From Kiritimatiellia bacterium (GTDB lineage Bacteria; Verrucomicrobiota; Kiritimatiellia; RFP12; UBA1067): DNA of 11,040 nt. The stretch is taken from positions 1 to 11,040 of the forward strand of contig JAQVQN010000037.1 of assembly GCA_028701555.1 (NCBI GenBank), read 5' to 3'. Every line of letters starts with the position of its first letter. The stretch's first letter is position 1. Of the stretch, positions 1 through 6,478 are shown one piece after another. Below the pieces are notes generated by a model. That model did no database searches, had not been told where the DNA came from, and was given only the letters and a program-made list of their open reading frames with translations. A program made the position numbers and the translations under genes.

Positions 1-618
1 GAGGAGGCGACGGTACGCTCCCCGGCCAAGCTTATGGACATTTATTTCAACGGCGTCGGCAAGGGCGGTTGTCTGAATCTTGGGATAGCGCCGGACCGCG
101 ACGGTCTGATCTGTGCCGCGGACCAGCAGTCTCTGGAGGTTTTCGGCAACAGCCTGCGTACGCTTTTCGCGGTCAATCTGGCGCAAGACGGCAAGGCCGG
201 CGCCAGCAATGTGCGCGCCTGGCAGGCGGCGGCCGGGCAGAAGCATCCTTACGCCCCGGACAATGTGCTCGATGATGACCGTTACTCGTATTGGGCCACG
301 GACGACAATGTGACGAATGCGACCCTGACGGTTGTTTTGCCGGCGATGGCTGAGTTTAATGTGGTGCGGCTCAGGGAGGATATACGACTGGGGCACCGTA
401 TTGACGGATTCGCGGTGGAAGTGCTGCAGGACGGCGAATGGCGGGAGTATGCCAAAGGTCGCAGCATCGGAGCCTGCCGTCTGTTGCGCGGCCCCAAGGT
501 CAAGAGCGACCGTGTGCGTTTGCGCGTGACGAGCGCGGCAGCCTGTCCGTGTGTCAGTGACTTCGGGCTCTTCATGATGCCCGCGATGATCGGGCAAGCG
601 GAGACCGTTAGAAATTAG
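1..618 (+). CDS. Alpha-L-fucosidase (GH29), C-terminal part with discoidin-like domain; 5' end outside window
   Basis: The frame is open from base 1, so this is the last 205 residues of a longer protein. The first part, with MDIYFNGVGKGGCLNLGIAP and DRDGLI, matches the end of the GH29 catalytic barrel in alpha-L-fucosidases, where a run of this type (xNxVxxGxxLLLNxxPxxxGLI) is typical. GH29 enzymes release terminal L-fucose from glycans by a retaining mechanism. The nucleophile Asp and acid/base lie upstream and cannot be seen. From about residue 70 the fragment (NVLDDDRYSYWATDD, then a beta-rich stretch with VVRLREDIRLGHRIDGFAVE) resembles an F5/8 type C (discoidin, CBM32-like) sugar-binding domain, a common C-terminal partner of GH29. 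The protein is probably exported, but the signal peptide is out of view. It ends at a TAG that lies inside a heptanucleotide repeat leading to the next gene. Family assignment is fairly sure; substrate is inferred. Confidence 0.85.
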   Translation, partial: EEATVRSPAKLMDIYFNGVGKGGCLNLGIAPDRDGLICAADQQSLEVFGNSLRTLFAVNLAQDGKAGASNVRAWQAAAGQKHPYAPDNVLDDDRYSYWATDDNVTNATLTVVLPAMAEFNVVRLREDIRLGHRIDGFAVEVLQDGEWREYAKGRSIGACRLLRGPKVKSDRVRLRVTSAAACPCVSDFGLFMMPAMIGQAETVRN

Positions 619-656
619 CAGTTAGGAATTTGTAATTAGGAATTAGGAATTGGCAA
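608..656. repeat. Seven-copy heptanucleotide tandem repeat, consensus TTAGGAA
   Basis: Successive 7-base units begin at 608, 615, 622, 629, 636, 643 and 650. They read TTAGAAA, TTAGCAG, TTAGGAA, TTTGTAA, TTAGGAA, TTAGGAA and TTGGCAA. Three are identical and the others differ from the consensus at one to two positions. The array fills the whole gap between the fucosidase and the next gene: the second unit supplies the TAG stop, the 643 unit supplies AGGA as ribosome-binding site, and the last base is the A of the ATG at 656. Confidence 0.85.
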
Positions 657-1627
657 TGACTAGAAAGATATTGATCACAGGCGGCGCGGGGTTCATCGGG
701 TCGCATCTGGCGCGGCGGCTTTTGAGCGAGGGCGAAGAGGTGACTGTGATGGACAACCTGTTCACCGGCACCAAGGTTAACATTTACGACCTGCTCGACA
801 ACCCGCGCTTCACCTTCATGCTGCACGACGTGACGCATCCGTTCTGGGGTCAGTTCGACGAGATTTACAATCTGGCCTGCCCAGCCTCGCCGATCCACTA
901 TCAGCGCAATCCGGTTGAGACTATAAAGACATCTTTCATGGGTATGATGAACGTGCTGGATTTGGCACTCAAAACCAAGGCGCGTGTTTTCCATACTTCG
1001 ACCTCGGAGATATACGGCGACCCCGAGGTGCATCCGCAGCCGGAAAGTTACTGGGGCAACGTTAACACGCTGGGCACGCGTAGCTGCTATGACGAAGGCA
1101 AACGCGCGGCGGAGACGCTGTGCGCCGACTATTTGCGAGAGTATAACGTTGATGTGCGCATGGTCCGCATATTCAACACCTACGGGCCCAGCATGCACCC
1201 GCAGGACGGAAGGGTTATCAGCAATTTCGTGATGCAGGCTTTGCACGATAAAGACATAACGCTTTACGGAGACGGTTCTCAGACACGCAGTTTCCAGTAT
1301 GTGGATGATCTGATCGAGGCCGGCATGCGTTTGATGCGGCTGGACAGAGCAAAGCTAGACCGGTTTTTTGCCGGTCGCGGCATGACAGTGCCCGTGGTCA
1401 ACGTAGGCAATCCTGATGAATACACCATTCGACAGCTAGCCGATGAGACGCTGCGACAGTTGCCGGCAAGCAAGAGCCAGATGGTATTCCAGCCGTTGCC
1501 GAAAGACGACCCGCGTCGGCGTAAGCCGGACATCACGCTGGCGGCCGAGCTTTTGGGGTGGTCGCCAAAAATTCCTTTGCGCGAAGGCTTGGCGCAGACC
1601 ATTGCCTACTTCCGGGGCTTGCAGTGA
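656..1627 (+). CDS. uxs: UDP-glucuronate decarboxylase (UDP-xylose synthase), extended SDR
   Basis: This 323-residue NAD-dependent extended short-chain dehydrogenase most likely converts UDP-glucuronate to UDP-xylose and CO2 in the cytoplasm, supplying xylose for surface glycans. The Rossmann motif GGAGFIG is at residues 9-15. The conserved decarboxylase segments NLACPASPIHYQ (about 72-83), HTSTSEIYGDP (113-123), catalytic YDEGK (Tyr145, Lys149), RIFNTYGP (171-178) and GSQTRSFQYVDDL (207-219) follow in the usual order. The segments PASPIHYQ and TRSFQY separate this family from dTDP-glucose 4,6-dehydratases. I chose ATG 656 because AGGA at 645-648 sits seven bases before it; an in-frame TTG at 650 is possible but less likely. 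Between LMRLD and PVVNVGNP there is a stretch of about 15 residues that looks longer than in typical family members. The gene lies 30 bases before an ABC transporter ATPase. Confidence 0.88.
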   Translation: MTRKILITGGAGFIGSHLARRLLSEGEEVTVMDNLFTGTKVNIYDLLDNPRFTFMLHDVTHPFWGQFDEIYNLACPASPIHYQRNPVETIKTSFMGMMNVLDLALKTKARVFHTSTSEIYGDPEVHPQPESYWGNVNTLGTRSCYDEGKRAAETLCADYLREYNVDVRMVRIFNTYGPSMHPQDGRVISNFVMQALHDKDITLYGDGSQTRSFQYVDDLIEAGMRLMRLDRAKLDRFFAGRGMTVPVVNVGNPDEYTIRQLADETLRQLPASKSQMVFQPLPKDDPRRRKPDITLAAELLGWSPKIPLREGLAQTIAYFRGLQ

Positions 1628-1657
1628 GTCTGCCTATAAGATTCTGAAAGGTGAGTC

Positions 1658-2395
1658 ATGGAAGCATTGATCATGGAGGAAGTGGTAAAGGCGTTCGGGG
1701 TTGTCCGGGCTGTGGATGGCCTCTCTCTTTCGGTGCAGCAGGGCGAGATACTGGGGTTTCTCGGTGCCAACGGTGCCGGCAAGACCACTTCCATCAAAAT
1801 GCTGTTGGGCTTCTTTCGTCCGGACCGGGGGCGGGTGGAAGTGCTGGGCAAGGATCCGTGCGACCCTGCCGCCAGAATCAAGATCGGGTTCATGCCTGAG
1901 ACCGCCTACTACTATCCTTTTCTCAACGTGCGGGAACTTCTGGCATTATACGGCGGGCTGTGCGGTATGGGCAGAGAGTCGATCGCACGGCGCACTGAAA
2001 CACTGATTCCGCGGGTGGGACTGTCCGAGGCCGGCAAGCGTCCGTTGCGCACTTATTCCAAAGGCATGCTGCAAAGGGCGGGGATTGCGCAGGCCTTGTT
2101 GCATGACCCAGACCTGCTGATTCTTGACGAACCTTTCACTGGGTTAGACCCCTTGGCGCGTATCCAGCTCCGTGACTTGATCCTTGATCTGCGTCGGCAG
2201 GGTAAAACCGTATTTTTCTCGTCGCACGAGCTTTCCGAGGCTGAACTGATCTGCGACCGTGTGGCCATCCTCAGGCAGGGACGGCTGGTCAGTTGTGGGT
2301 CAGTGCGGGAGTTGGCGGGAGATGGCGGCCAGAACTTAGAGCGCATTTTTCTGAAGGTGCTGGGGGTGGATGCGCAGGGAGGGAGACTGGCATGA
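1658..2395 (+). CDS. ABC-2 type transporter ATP-binding protein
   Basis: A 245-residue nucleotide-binding subunit that would power the membrane protein encoded next. Visible motifs in order are Walker A GANGAGKT (36-43), MPE at the Q-loop position (79-81, Glu81 in place of Gln), signature YSKGM (133-137), Walker B LLILDEP (153-159), D-loop GLD (162-164) and the switch His190 in SSHELSEAE. The YSKGMLQR form of the signature and the MPE Q-loop are common in single-pair ABC-2 exporters of the NosF/CcmA-like kind rather than in import systems, and no binding-protein gene is adjacent. The start is supported by an AAGGTGA-type ribosome-binding site at 1648-1654. Its stop overlaps the start of the permease gene (ATGA at 2392), so the two subunits are probably made together. 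The substrate cannot be read from the sequence. Confidence 0.93.
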   Translation: MEALIMEEVVKAFGVVRAVDGLSLSVQQGEILGFLGANGAGKTTSIKMLLGFFRPDRGRVEVLGKDPCDPAARIKIGFMPETAYYYPFLNVRELLALYGGLCGMGRESIARRTETLIPRVGLSEAGKRPLRTYSKGMLQRAGIAQALLHDPDLLILDEPFTGLDPLARIQLRDLILDLRRQGKTVFFSSHELSEAELICDRVAILRQGRLVSCGSVRELAGDGGQNLERIFLKVLGVDAQGGRLA

Positions 2396-3174
2396 GACCT
2401 ATAGCTCTTCAGATTTCGGCTTTGTCGAAATTGGCAGTGCTCGATCTGTATCGGCGCAAGGATCTGGCGGTGGTGTTTGTCCTTGGCGGGGTGATTCTTG
2501 CGCCGCTTTTATTTTTCACGCCTTTTGGCGTGTCTACGGCCAGCCGCTACACCAACGAACTGGCCTTGTTGCTGGTTTGGCTGTTTTCGGCAGTGATCGG
2601 CTTGGGCGTGTCGGCGCGGCTTTTTCCGCCCGAGTTCGAGTCTCGCACGATCTACCCTTTGCTGTCGAAGCCGGTCAGCCGCGGCACTGTGCTTGCAGGT
2701 AAGTATCTGGGAGCGCTGGCTGCATCTTTGTCGGCGCTGGCAGTTTTTTATGCGGCTTATGGGTTGCTGGCGGGCGTGCGTCAGGGTGTATGGTTTCCCC
2801 TGATTTTCTGGCAAGCCTTGTTCCTGCACGCGGCCTTCATGGTTGTGGTTACGGCGCTGTCGCTGTTGGGCTCGTTGACGCTGACGGCATCCGCCAACCT
2901 TACCATGTGCGGTTTGTTGACGGTGGGCATGCTGGTGTTCGGGCAGCGGTTGCCAGAGTTGGCGACGGCCCAGCCTGTGCCGGGCAAATGGGTGCTTTAC
3001 GCTATTCATTGGATCGCGCCGCACCTTGAATTTTTCGATTTGAGACAGCGGCTAGTGCATGAATGGCCGCCTATCGGGTGGGGGGTCTGCGTTGCGGTGT
3101 GGCTGTATGCGCTGTGTTACGCTGCGGCTTGCCTGGCACTGGCATCCGTAGTCTTGCGCCGCAAAAAGTTTTGA
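2392..3174 (+). CDS. ABC-2 type transporter permease (NosY-like), six predicted membrane helices
   Basis: A 260-residue inner-membrane protein with about six hydrophobic helices near residues 25-43, 56-77, 103-128, 138-163, 168-184 and 229-254. The segment FPPEFESRTIYPLLSKPVSR (78-97), followed by GKYLGA, lies between helices 2 and 3. It matches the conserved coupling region of NosY-like ABC-2 permeases, which has an E-x-x-x-x-T-x-xx-LLSKPVSR pattern. I start it at ATG 2392, which overlaps the ATPase stop and follows a purine-rich GGGAGGGAGA at 2377-2386. A longer in-frame reading to 2293 would run through the ATPase gene and has no membrane or family character. Helix 2 and the loop at 186-226 (with HWIAPHLEFFDLRQRLVHEW) are likely exposed. 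With the ATPase it should form a two-plus-two exporter or a membrane-remodelling complex. The downstream TPR gene begins eight bases later and is probably part of the same module. Confidence 0.88.
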   Translation: MRPIALQISALSKLAVLDLYRRKDLAVVFVLGGVILAPLLFFTPFGVSTASRYTNELALLLVWLFSAVIGLGVSARLFPPEFESRTIYPLLSKPVSRGTVLAGKYLGALAASLSALAVFYAAYGLLAGVRQGVWFPLIFWQALFLHAAFMVVVTALSLLGSLTLTASANLTMCGLLTVGMLVFGQRLPELATAQPVPGKWVLYAIHWIAPHLEFFDLRQRLVHEWPPIGWGVCVAVWLYALCYAAACLALASVVLRRKKF

Positions 3175-3182
3175 GGTCGAGG

Positions 3183-3998
3183 ATGTCACGTGATTGTAGC
3201 AGATGGATGTTCCTGAGCTTTGCGGCGGCGGTCGTTTTGCTGGGCAGGGCCATACCAGCGGCTTTCGATGACGGTATGCCGCAAGTACGGGGTGAAGATG
3301 TGTTGGCGCAGGTTCTAGGCGAAACTCGTCTGGCAGTCAGTCAGGCGCTGCTCGCTAAGGCCGACGAGTATTTCCATGGCGGCGTGCGGCATAAGGATTG
3401 TGATCATGGACTGACCGAATGTGGCTACGACGAGCATGACCATGACCACGAGCATGACGCGAACGAGCATGACGCGCACCATAAGTTTGATCCTTGGTGT
3501 ATAATCAACCGCCGCGTGCATGTGCAGGAGCACCGCCACATGAAAGGTGCCGAGGCTAAGGAACTGCTGCCGTGGCTGTGGGCCGCGAATCGCATGTCGG
3601 CCGATAATTTGCAATCCATCCAGGCCTCTGTTTATGTTTTGAACAGCATGCTGGGCAATCCTGCTGCTGCACGGGATATGCTGCAACAGGGCATTGCCAA
3701 AAATCCCTGCAGCGCGGATTTGGAGTTCGTGCTGGGTGAACTATACCTGCGGTCCTTTAAAGACGGTGCCAAGGCGGAGACGGCTTTCAGGGCGGCGCTG
3801 GAGAAGAACATCCTGCAGAACGATGAGGACGCGCGTCTGCTGCGGTTGAGGACACTGTTTTATCTGGGGTATTTGTCAAAGCTCAAAGGGGACATTGCAG
3901 GGTTGCGGCAACATCTGCTTGAGGCCGAGGAGTTGTCGCCGCAGCATATCTGTACCAGAGACTTGCGTAACCTTTTGCAACAGAGTGAGGGGCCATAA
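3183..3998 (+). CDS. Exported or membrane-anchored TPR-like protein with His/Asp-rich metal-binding-type stretch
   Basis: A 271-residue protein. A hydrophobic stretch at residues 9-24 follows Arg/Lys residues and precedes AIPAAF, so it is a signal peptide or an N-terminal anchor with the rest in the periplasm. Residues 70-100 form a low-complexity segment with seven His in the last 18 positions (85, 87, 89, 91, 96, 99, 100) alternating with Asp/Glu; Cys73, Cys80 and Cys106 flank it. From about 120 the protein is helical with TPR-like pairs: WLWAANRMSADNLQSIQASVY, LNSMLGNPAAARDMLQQGI, ADLEFVLGELYLR, and LGYLSKLKGDIAGLRQHLLEAE. I chose ATG 3183 because GAGG at 3173-3176 lies six bases upstream. 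The extra 40 codons upstream in this frame overlap the permease. Position directly after the ABC pair suggests a periplasmic partner of it. Metal binding is an inference from composition; I do not recognise a named family. Confidence 0.8.
   Translation: MSRDCSRWMFLSFAAAVVLLGRAIPAAFDDGMPQVRGEDVLAQVLGETRLAVSQALLAKADEYFHGGVRHKDCDHGLTECGYDEHDHDHEHDANEHDAHHKFDPWCIINRRVHVQEHRHMKGAEAKELLPWLWAANRMSADNLQSIQASVYVLNSMLGNPAAARDMLQQGIAKNPCSADLEFVLGELYLRSFKDGAKAETAFRAALEKNILQNDEDARLLRLRTLFYLGYLSKLKGDIAGLRQHLLEAEELSPQHICTRDLRNLLQQSEGP
3431..3473 (+). repeat. Short in-frame direct repeats coding for the His/Asp stretch
   Basis: The ten-base word CGAGCATGAC occurs at 3431, 3449 and 3464. The spacings of 18 and 15 bases are whole numbers of codons, so each copy encodes E-H-D in the same frame. 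This suggests the His-rich segment grew by slippage or short duplications. Confidence 0.75.
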
Positions 3999-4030
3999 GG
4001 GCGGCGCAACATCTAAAATTAGGGATTAAC

Positions 4031-4132
4031 ATGAATAGAGCGATAAGTTTTTTTTATTGGGCTTTATTGGTTTTGGCGGTTTTGTGTGTTTCCGGCTGCC
4101 TGCATGCCGACATTGGCAACATGCGACGCTGA
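4031..4132 (+). CDS. 33-residue small lipoprotein
   Basis: A very short gene whose product is almost all signal: a positively charged start (MNRAIS), a hydrophobic core (about residues 7-20, FFYWALLVLAVLCV) and the lipobox V-S-G-C with Cys23, followed by only ten residues (LHADIGNMRR). By the lipobox rule it would be cleaved before Cys23 and lipidated, leaving an 11-residue lipopeptide in the cell envelope. Support for real translation is a good ribosome-binding site, AGGGA at 4021-4025, five bases before ATG. The signal organisation is also hard to get by chance, and the gene sits in a clean gap between two co-directional genes. Its stop is three bases from the start of the exonuclease gene, so it may also act as a translational lead-in for it. 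Residue 25 is His and not Asp, so the classic inner-membrane retention residue at +2 is absent (Leu at +2). I recognise no family such as entericidin or LptM. Confidence 0.65.
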   Translation: MNRAISFFYWALLVLAVLCVSGCLHADIGNMRR

Positions 4133-4135
4133 GTA

Positions 4136-4729
4136 ATGGCAGGCACCTACACAGAAGCGAGACACGCCTGTTTCACCGCGGTTGATTTTGAAACCACCGG
4201 GTGCATGGACGGCTATGCGGTAGAGCCGTGGCAGATCGGTTTGGTGAAGATCAGCGGCGGCAGGGTTTGCTCTGAGCACTGCTTCGAATCGCTGTTGCGT
4301 GTCGGCGAACGGCCCTTTAATTCGCATGCGCCGGGTAGGCACGCGGCATTGCGTACCGAGATAGCGGCCGCGCCGACGCTGCACGAGTTGTGGCCGGAAC
4401 TGCAGGTTTGGGTGCGTGGCTGTCCGATGGTGGCGCACAATGTCGGCACCGAACGCGGTGTGCTGAACCGCGCTGCGCCCCTGCACAGGATCGGCCCGTG
4501 GGTGGACACGCTAGCGCTGACGCGGCGCACTTATCCCGGGCTGGCCTCAAAAGCGTTGGAAGATGTGGTGCGGGAACTCGGGTTGGATGCTCGTGTGCGT
4601 TCGCTTTGTCCCGGAAGGGTGCCGCACGACGCCCTGTTCGACGCCTTCGCTTGCGCGGTTTTGCTGGAGCACTTTCTGGCGCTGCCGGGATGGGAGCGCG
4701 TGACGGTCGAGGCTTTGAGCGGACGCTGA
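4136..4729 (+). CDS. DnaQ-like 3'-5' exonuclease (DEDDh fold) with altered ExoII motif
   Basis: A 197-residue protein with the RNase H-like exonuclease fold seen in DNA polymerase III epsilon and related nucleases. ExoI is VDFETTG (Asp17, Glu19). The second motif reads VAHNVGTERGVL (99-110); the position usually held by the metal-binding Asp in the HNxxFD pattern is here Glu106. ExoIII is HDALFD (His164, Asp169), the H-x4-D arrangement of the DEDDh class. There are no extra domains, so it is a stand-alone nuclease that could act in repair or RNA/DNA trimming. PWVDTLALTRR (121-131), after ExoII, matches the usual D-T-L-x-L-x-R element. The start follows the small lipoprotein stop by three bases and has no clear ribosome-binding site of its own, so coupled translation is likely. 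The Asp-to-Glu change may keep metal binding or weaken activity; this cannot be judged from sequence alone. Confidence 0.82.
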   Translation: MAGTYTEARHACFTAVDFETTGCMDGYAVEPWQIGLVKISGGRVCSEHCFESLLRVGERPFNSHAPGRHAALRTEIAAAPTLHELWPELQVWVRGCPMVAHNVGTERGVLNRAAPLHRIGPWVDTLALTRRTYPGLASKALEDVVRELGLDARVRSLCPGRVPHDALFDAFACAVLLEHFLALPGWERVTVEALSGR

Positions 4730-4772
4730 AGCTGCGGTTAATGAACTTTTGGCATGGCATGTTGGAGCGCAG

Positions 4773-5384
4773 ATGAAACTTTTGATTGCGACGAGAAATA
4801 GGCATAAGCTGTCAGAATTGCGTCAGCTTTTTGATTTTCCCGGACTGTTGCTGGTGGCGGCGGACGAGGTGAGCGGGCTGCCGGAGGATGTGGTGGAGGA
4901 CGCGGAAACTTTTGCTGGCAATGCCTTGAAAAAAGCGTGGGAACTGTGCCGGGCTTCGGGGCTGTGGACTATGGCTGACGATTCGGGGCTGGAAGTTCTG
5001 GCACTGGGCAACGCGCCGGGCGTTTATTCCGCGCGTTACGCTGGCGAGCATTGCAGTTATGCGGACAACAACGCTAAGCTGCTACGGGAGCTTACTGGCG
5101 TGACTGACCGCCGCGCGCGGTTCCGCTGCGTGATAGCCCTTTGCGCACCGGACGGTCGCGAATGGACCGAGGCAGGCGATTGCCGGGGGGTGATCCTAGA
5201 CGCAGAACGCGGCTCTCAAGGCTTTGGGTATGACCCGCTCTTCGTGCCGGAGGGATTTGACCGAACTTTCGCAGAGCTGGATGCCGAAACAAAGAACAGC
5301 ATCTCGCACCGCGGCAACGCCATGCGCCGGGCAGCGGCACGGTGGGGTGGTCTTTTAGCCGAGGCAGCTCTCAGGCAAGCATGA
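4773..5384 (+). CDS. rdgB: XTP/dITP pyrophosphatase (RdgB/Ham1 family)
   Basis: This 203-residue cytoplasmic enzyme hydrolyses non-canonical purine triphosphates (dITP, ITP, XTP) to monophosphates and pyrophosphate, keeping deaminated purines out of DNA and RNA. All family signatures are present: substrate-binding TRNRHKL (7-13, pattern T-x-N-x-x-K), VVEDAETFAGNALKKA (40-55), the DDSGL motif (69-73), GVYSARY (83-89), GFGYDPLF (150-157) and SHRGNA (178-183). Length is that of the family. The true start is ATG 4773: GGAG at 4763-4766 gives a six-base spacer and the protein then begins MKLLIATRN as its relatives do. An upstream in-frame ATG at 4749 would add eight residues without support. It follows the exonuclease gene by 43 bases. 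Its last 14 bases overlap the end of the oppositely oriented SDR gene. Confidence 0.95.
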   Translation: MKLLIATRNRHKLSELRQLFDFPGLLLVAADEVSGLPEDVVEDAETFAGNALKKAWELCRASGLWTMADDSGLEVLALGNAPGVYSARYAGEHCSYADNNAKLLRELTGVTDRRARFRCVIALCAPDGREWTEAGDCRGVILDAERGSQGFGYDPLFVPEGFDRTFAELDAETKNSISHRGNAMRRAAARWGGLLAEAALRQA

Positions 5385-6417
5385 CCTGTCCGCCTGTGAC
5401 CGGCACGGCCTGGCCGGTTTCATAGCGCTGCTCCACCAAGTAGTACAAGGCTTTCATCACGTCCGGTGTGGTACATCCGCGGCGCATGGGCACCTTGGCT
5501 TCATAGAAGCGCTTCACATCCTCAAAAGTCTTGGCACCGGGAACCTTGCCGCTGTCCAGGTATTGCCTGAAAAGTCCTTTTTCAGGATCAGACCAGAGTG
5601 GCCCGTCGTAAAAGTTGCCGGGACAGATGGAATTGACCTTGATGTTGTCCTCGACCAGTTCCATGGCGAAACTTTGCGTCAGGCCGATGCCGCCGAATTT
5701 CGAGCCGGCATATGCGCCGTTCTTGTTCGAGCCGGTCAGTCCCGACTTGCTGTTGATCTGGATTATATCGAACCATGCTTCCGGCGCTGCCTGATGTTGC
5801 AAGGCCATGATCGGCGCGACAGCCTGCACCGAGAGAAAATAGCCCTTGTAGTTGACGGCGGTCACGAAGTCGATGTCTTTCTCTGAGATGGTCTTGACGC
5901 TGCCCGCCCTAAGCACACCTGCGTTGGCTACGAGCAGGTCGAATCCTCCGAACGTTTCGACAACTTGCGCAAAGGCTTGCTTAAGCGAAGTCACTTCGGC
6001 CACGTTGACGACCACGCCGATGGCAGCCTCGCGGCCGCAGGCCGCGTTGATCTTGTCGGCCGCAGTCCGTACGCCATCGGCATTGATATCGGCCAGGGCG
6101 ACCCACGCACCCTGTTCGGCCAGATCAGAGGCGATCTCGAAACCGAATCCCTGCGCCGCGCCAGTGACTACAGCCACCTTGCCTGCGGCGCGTCCGTTGC
6201 TGGCCGCGCTCTCGGCTGCAAAGGTGCCCAAGCCTGTTATCGTCGCGCACCGCGCCTTGGGCGGCAGTTGCGCGCGTAAAGATGCGATCGCGTCAGGGCA
6301 ATCGGCGGGAATGGAGATGACCGGCTCGTCACCTGCGGGTTCGATTTTTCGGAGACGCGGCAGAACCTCTTTTTCCGCCATGAGCCCGCGCAATGCGGGA
6401 AGTATTTCTGAAATCAT
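5371..6417 (-). CDS. SDR dehydrogenase, sorbitol-6-phosphate dehydrogenase-like, with N-terminal extension
   Basis: A 348-residue protein whose residues 80-348 are a classical short-chain dehydrogenase. It has cofactor motif TGAAQGFG (85-92), Asp110 after the second strand (typical of NAD preference), NAG (165-167), active-site Ser in INSKSG (Ser223 or Ser225) and YAGSK (Tyr236, Lys240). The tail, with CPGNFYDGPLWSDPEKGLF, RRGCTTPDVMKALYY and TGQAVPVTGGQ, is like sorbitol-6-phosphate 2-dehydrogenases and the SDR half of rhamnulose-1-phosphate aldolase/lactaldehyde dehydrogenase fusions, so a sugar-alcohol or lactaldehyde substrate is likely. Residues 1-79 are an extra segment with no motif I can name. 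It ends in ATITGLGTFAAE, which resembles the VPGLGxF hinge joining aldolase and SDR halves in those fusions. No clear ribosome-binding site precedes ATG 6417; Met13 is an alternative start. A tRNA gene lies 133 bases upstream on the same strand. Confidence 0.85.
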   Translation of the reverse strand: MISEILPALRGLMAEKEVLPRLRKIEPAGDEPVISIPADCPDAIASLRAQLPPKARCATITGLGTFAAESAASNGRAAGKVAVVTGAAQGFGFEIASDLAEQGAWVALADINADGVRTAADKINAACGREAAIGVVVNVAEVTSLKQAFAQVVETFGGFDLLVANAGVLRAGSVKTISEKDIDFVTAVNYKGYFLSVQAVAPIMALQHQAAPEAWFDIIQINSKSGLTGSNKNGAYAGSKFGGIGLTQSFAMELVEDNIKVNSICPGNFYDGPLWSDPEKGLFRQYLDSGKVPGAKTFEDVKRFYEAKVPMRRGCTTPDVMKALYYLVEQRYETGQAVPVTGGQVMLA

Positions 6418-6478
6418 ATTGGTCTACCCAAATGCTTGTAGTAAGTCAGTGGAGGTCGAAAACCCCGTGAGGCTTTAA

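Noticed and set aside
608..1246. A long minus-strand reading frame opposite the UDP-xylose synthase, and similar ones opposite the other genes
   Set aside because: These are products of the high GC content and codon bias of the real genes; they show no recognisable motif and no ribosome-binding site.
4741..4776. An 11-codon reading frame ending in ATGA at the rdgB start
   Set aside because: It looks like a leader peptide but has no ribosome-binding site, and it is the tail of a longer chance frame running through the exonuclease gene.
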